NCBI GenBank assembly: GCA_025716855.1
Contig: JAIXMQ010000022.1
Coordinates: 248,001-312,000 of the forward strand
DNA: 64,000 nucleotides
Direction: 5' to 3'
From: Pilaira anomala
Lineage: Eukaryota; Mucoromycota; Mucoromycetes; Mucorales; Mucoraceae
Within the stretch, counting starts at the first letter, position 1, and the number at the start of each line of letters is the position of its first letter. Below the pieces are notes generated by a model. The model was not told the origin of the DNA and searched no databases. It worked only from the letters and a program-made list of their open reading frames with translations. Position numbers and translations under genes: made by a program. Positions 60,068 to 64,000 of this stretch are shown piece after piece.

Positions 60068-61260
60068 TCAAACTGAGAAAAACGGGTCCAAATCTTGTAT
60101 TAAAGATGCAGGAAATTGCAACATGACCCATTTCTTGCATCATGTACATACCATCATGTCGTAAGCGCATCTAAATAGAAGATGACGCTGATGAAGCCAT
60201 TGATTTGGAAAGCCAAAGCTGCCTGTAATTTATTTATATCAATTGTATCTTTGCAGAAAACTCCGAGACGAAGGAGATCAAGGCAGAGAGCGTGGTTGTC
60301 AGTTGTGGGGCGCGCCAATTTAACTTCTCCGAATCCAAGACTCTGACCGAATTCTCTTTGTTGTATTTTTGAAATTATTGCATCAGGGCGCTTATCAGCA
60401 CTTTCATCACAAGTAAGATTTGACCATCGTAAAAGAACATTTTTATCAGGGTCCGAAAAGAGTGCAGACAGGAGTGGGTCGAAATACATTGAGAATAGTT
60501 CGTATTCCCCTAATGATTGCTTGTATTTTATGGGCAACAGTGGCAGCTTACGCATACTATTACAAAATTGTCAGTTTTATTCTTTACAAGATAAAACCTC
60601 AATCCCACTTTTCAAAAAGTGACTTACCATGCTTTTATTCCTAAGATGAGTGATTTTTGAATTGGACAAAGGTTTTTTCCTAGCGTTAATAACTCGATTT
60701 CCGCATCATCTTTACTTTGATTGTTGCTTTCAACATTGTTCATAATTCGACTCAACTTGGTAAACACATCATCACTCATGTCTTGTCTTGGGTCCAAACA
60801 CTCTTTCAAAAGATATGAATTCAAATCATACAAAATATCTTTAGTAAAAATGTTAATGACGAGCTGGCTGTATTGCTCCGGTGCCAAGAGGAGGATATTT
60901 GATAAACTTAGAAGCTCATGGATAGACGATTCGATTAGAAACAAATGATCGGAATGATATTTGTGCCATGGCCTGCTTGAAACTTTGTAAGTAATGATAG
61001 TGCCTCCTTGAAAAGCCATGGAGCAAGGATAGCAGCGGGGGAGGAGTTTTCGACACCTTGTATATCAGTATTTTATGATGAATTGATGGTGTCGATCTAT
61101 TGTCGTTATTGACTGTGGAATCCGATCTATCGTTGCTATTGATTGTAGAACTAGTGCTTGTTGGTGCTAGATTGACGGGGCGATTTATTGCCGCTATTGA
61201 CTATAGGACTAGTGCACGAAGATGGCAATGTAGAATTACTACTGCTTGGTTCTGAATCAG

Positions 61261-61291
<31 letters not shown>

Positions 61292-61737
61292 TGGTGATAC
61301 AGATTCTTCAGAAGATAAATACTGGTTTATTTGTTGGTTCATTTCTTGACAATGGAGGTAAGTATTCCTAACGCGTCTTTGTGCACTATCAGATATATAT
61401 TGAGTGCATCCTTCTTGAATGTCAAGTTGAGGTTTTTTGTTTAACCTATTGATCCAGAACTTTTTGTACTCTTCAGTATGTTTCCACGTCGTCAATTCTG
61501 AAGTCAAACGTTCGCTATCATTTCCGAAAACGGCATTACTAATTATTGAGCCGTATCTGCTCAATGCATACTGTTTATTCAAAATGCCATACTTTTCGAC
61601 AAAAGAAACTAAAGTAAGATCATCCTTATTATCAAAGCACCATTGAATATCAGCAGAAAGTATGCGATTCTTCTTGTTTGGTGAACTTCTTTTTTTTTTT
61701 TTTTTTTTTTTGGTACAGAGATTGCAGCTCGCTTCAT
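60068..61737 (-). pseudogene. Decayed copy of the RPD...GEVK (PD-(D/E)XK-like) family gene
   Basis: Order on the minus strand: 'MKRAAISVP' (start 61737), a Lys run, 'KNRILSADIQWCFDNKDDL' and 'LVSFVEKYGILNKQYALSRY' (an N-terminal HTH-like region), a poly-Ser stretch, 'SDHLFLIESSIHELLSLSNI', 'PEQYSQLVINIFTKDILYDL', then after an intron (60621-60555) 'YELFSMYFDPLLSALFSDP', 'DKRPDAIISKIQ', 'FGQSLGFGEVKLARP' and 'LLRLGVFCKDTIDINKLQAA'. Breaks: the A run at 61690-61711 leaves the next block out of frame by one; a frame change near 61153 after 'SSTNKH'; and two more near 60160 and 60110, where the expected C-terminal blocks ('DGMYMMQEMGHVA', 'FPASLIQDLDPFFSV') continue in other frames. The D...E-V-K residues are intact in this copy. 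The role of the family is unknown. Confidence 0.6.
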
Positions 61738-61799
61738 TTGGTTACAACTAGTATGTAGAAAAAGGTGCTGGGTAAAAGAGTAGTAAAAAATGAGTTAGT

Positions 61800-62283
61800 A
61801 AAATCACGGATGAAATTTGATCAAACTAGCCGTTAAACCGCCAAAATACTTACCAGTTTTTTTTTTTTTTTTTTACTATAATACTTGTACTCTGTTCACT
61901 TGTGATTTGGACAAAAAATGATCATTTTCTATTTGAGATTTATTAGACAAAATGAATTATTTATTTTTTGATAAAATTATTAGACTTACTGTTGATAACA
62001 ATATGTGTTATACGGGTCTTTTTTTTTTTTACTTGGAACAATCTCTTCTTTGGATAAAGGAGTGTGGAAAAAGAAGAGATTAAAAATGGAGCGGTAAGGA
62101 AGGAATATATGTAAAAAGAAGAAAGTGGAAGAAAAGAACAAAATAAAAAAAAAGGGATTATTTATAATGAAAAAAAAGGGATTATTTATAATGAAAAAAA
62201 AAAAACCCCCCTGTTTGTCTGGCGTATAAGAAAAAAAACCTGCCTGTATGCCATGTGAAAAAAAAAAATTGATGTAATGGTGT
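61800..62283. repeat. Shared 5' block of the dispersed family, copy 2
   Basis: Matches 12481-12990 with high identity over ~480 bp in the same orientation to its gene. A local tandem duplication of 'gggattatttataatgaa' is present at 62154-62190. The outer edge is at about 62283, where 'atgccatgtgaaaaaa' is the last shared word. Confidence 0.85.
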
Positions 62284-62557
62284 ATTTCATGCAAAAGTTA
62301 TAAAAAACCTTATTCACGTGACGACGTGCCTTGTTATACTTTTTATAAATTAACTGAGTCTGAGTCATTTTTGTTTGGATTGCTTTCAAGTTGAAAAGCG
62401 TTTGAGCTAAGAATGAATAAGGTCAAGTGTTACATGCATCTATTAAACATTTTTGTTCATCAAAGGTAAATAATCTTATCTTTTTTGATTGTACAGTAAT
62501 CTTGTTGAGGGTAAAAAAAAAAAAAAAAAAAAAAAACCACAAGATATAATAAGCTTT

Positions 62558-63898
62558 TTATTCAATCGTAGGTTTGATATTTTCATCTGAATGAGTGAGT
62601 ACAAAAATATCACAGACATGGTCAATATCTTTTGTATATCCTGAATACAAATCCATCACTCGTAACCCGCCTACTCTTTGTAAGCCAGAAGTCAATGGGA
62701 AAAACTCTAATTGAGTCTCGACGGATTGGTTTGGAAGTACATCACCCAACTGAACACTACTGAGACCACTTAATAAGACGGAACCCATCTTTGTCTTGAT
62801 AGCAGTCAGGACCAACTTCATGTTTTCCGTGGCATGATTCTTGACCCGAATGCCCAATTTAAATGGATGTTCTAATATGACACGTACAGGCTCTTGCATA
62901 AATGGTTGGAGCTCTAAATCTTCCAACATGGGAGCCTTTCTCGTTAACTGAGAAGTTTGCAATCTACCTAAATCGCCCATATAAGATCTCCAGACGATAT
63001 CTAATTTACCTAAAGCATTTGTTGTTCTTGAGATACGATCGTTTTGATCGTCTTTAGGAGATAACATATAAAGGTATTGTCGAATATCTTGTGGATGAAT
63101 AAAGTGATCACCAAACACACTCTCGTTACTACAAGCCACTACATGATTTAAATCTTCAAACCCAAAATGTTCAGAGGGTTCAAACCTCATGCGCTCTAAA
63201 AGCATGGGACCGGCGGATACGTTCTGCAATTGAGCTTCTAAAAACACACGTCCATCAATTAAATTATTTAATTTTGTCTTTACGGCTAATGGGTTGGATA
63301 CTTGAAATTTATAGAATTTACGGAAATGTCGTTTTTTACCGTCAGGGGAATTATATTGAACAGAACAAACCAAGATATGCACACCAAGTTCTTTGATTTC
63401 ATGTGCTACGGTTGTATCGTAAGTCTTTTGTGGATCTAACGTGGTGAAAGGACCGGTCATGGTATCGGATAATACAAATCGTTGTGAAGACGTTTGAAGT
63501 TCTATTTTGACACCGACTTGTTGCACTGCAAATGGAGATTCGTTATTGATACTGATAAAGGTACTAAAGTTTTCTCCAAGGTATATATTGCCAAAGGCAG
63601 AAGGAAGTTTCAACATTTGACTTAGGCCGAAATCACGAATTTGTATCTCGTTGCATTGATTGATATCGATAGGATGGGATGCAGTCAAGTCCGAGATGTT
63701 TAAGGATTCAAGTCCATCGACTAAAGGTGAAGTCTTTTCTGTACCTGATTCATAATAAATTGGAAACGTGGAGGTCAGTTGAGGTCGTGATAAACGCATC
63801 ACTTTTAACGAGAGTAGATGAGGTAATTGATCATCTTGTGATTGAATATTGGGTGAAGACATGCTGCCTTGACGTGGTGAATGCATAGTTGAAGACAT
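62558..63898 (-). CDS. TRAPP complex subunit TRAPPC13-like
   Basis: One uninterrupted frame of 446 aa. The N-terminal part is diagnostic: 'LLSLKVMRLSRPQL', then 'MLKLPSAFGNIYLGENFSTF' and 'VGVKIELQTSSQRFVLSD' with 'HEIKELGVHILVCSVQYNSP'. Later blocks 'FRKFYKFQVSNPLAVKTK' and 'VFLEAQLQNVSAGPMLLERM' fit the beta-sandwich repeats of TRAPPC13. The C-terminus is beta-rich ('FKLGIRVKNHATENMKLVL', 'QLEFFPLTSGLQRVGGLRV'). TRAPPC13 belongs to TRAPPIII, the Rab1/Ypt1 exchange complex for early secretion and autophagy. Intronless, unlike nearly every other gene here. The start at 63898 is the first ATG; a second at 63886 is possible. Confidence 0.92.
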   Translation of the reverse strand: MSSTMHSPRQGSMSSPNIQSQDDQLPHLLSLKVMRLSRPQLTSTFPIYYESGTEKTSPLVDGLESLNISDLTASHPIDINQCNEIQIRDFGLSQMLKLPSAFGNIYLGENFSTFISINNESPFAVQQVGVKIELQTSSQRFVLSDTMTGPFTTLDPQKTYDTTVAHEIKELGVHILVCSVQYNSPDGKKRHFRKFYKFQVSNPLAVKTKLNNLIDGRVFLEAQLQNVSAGPMLLERMRFEPSEHFGFEDLNHVVACSNESVFGDHFIHPQDIRQYLYMLSPKDDQNDRISRTTNALGKLDIVWRSYMGDLGRLQTSQLTRKAPMLEDLELQPFMQEPVRVILEHPFKLGIRVKNHATENMKLVLTAIKTKMGSVLLSGLSSVQLGDVLPNQSVETQLEFFPLTSGLQRVGGLRVMDLYSGYTKDIDHVCDIFVLTHSDENIKPTIE

Positions 63899-64000
63899 GT
63901 CTATACATATATATATAAAAAAAGAAAAAAAAAGGGTATTGTTTTACCAAAAGGCAAAATCAATGTTGGTTTATTTAAAGCGCCGGAGGATTCATCATGT
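63899..64000. other. Upstream of TRAPPC13
   Basis: About 100 bp of AT-rich sequence, with an A-rich plus-strand stretch (63918-63933). Nothing further can be said. Confidence 0.4.

Noticed and set aside
1..64000. CRISPR arrays or bacterial-type operons
   Set aside because: The genome is eukaryotic with spliceosomal introns; tandem repeats seen are microsatellites or coding repeats.

Overview
The window looks like nuclear DNA of an early-diverging filamentous fungus, most likely Mucoromycota (Mucorales-like). The reasons are: very AT-rich intergenic DNA, short introns (about 40-110 nt) packed with A/T homopolymers, compact spacing of intron-rich housekeeping genes, an Rrm4-like RNA transporter, and dispersed repeats that resemble, from memory, a protein family expanded in Mucorales. 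I cannot name a species. All exon models were read by eye from GT/AG sites and frame continuity; most are phase-consistent from start to stop.

Layout. 0-6.4 kb: 5'-truncated tetraspanin-like gene (+), Cyc8/Ssn6 corepressor (-), RNA polymerase subunit Rpb6 (-). 6.4-14.7 kb: gene-poor accessory block with two copies of a ~1.5 kb AT-rich repeat, a GC-rich island, a coding-like scrap, and one member of a dispersed element family carrying a RPD...GE(V/I)K protein. 14.7-35.5 kb: dense housekeeping block with PP4 regulatory subunit PPP4R1-like (+), EDC3 (+), SAM/NAB-like protein (-), four-TM Sur7/PalI-like protein (+), RING+RRM protein (+), eIF2A (+), Kin1/MARK-like kinase (-), NATD1-like acetyltransferase (-), double-START tail-anchored protein (-). 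35.5-39.1 kb: second accessory block with a 140-aa predicted gene tied to the dispersed family and a 1.36 kb TA-flanked foldback element whose near-identical arms carry a fragment resembling a Fanzor/TnpB-like protein. 39.1-58.4 kb: acyl-CoA-binding ACBD5-like (+), small fungal protein (+), G-beta (-), Rrm4-like protein (+), class-3 lipase (-), an unrecognised seven-exon gene (+), a small acidic protein (-), BTB plus CAP-Gly protein (+), 14-3-3 (-), D-lactate dehydrogenase (-). 58.4-62.5 kb: third accessory block with a decayed second copy of the RPD...GEVK family and its conserved 5' block. 62.5-64 kb: TRAPPC13 (-).

The housekeeping genes do not form a pathway cluster, although several act on mRNA (EDC3, eIF2A, Rrm4-like, RING+RRM) or membranes and trafficking (double START, ACBD5-like, TRAPPC13, lipase). 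The most unusual material is in the accessory blocks: the Fanzor-derived foldback element, which could give a long hairpin RNA, and the multi-copy family with a PD-(D/E)XK-like signature. Family assignments there rest on remembered motif patterns, not on a search.
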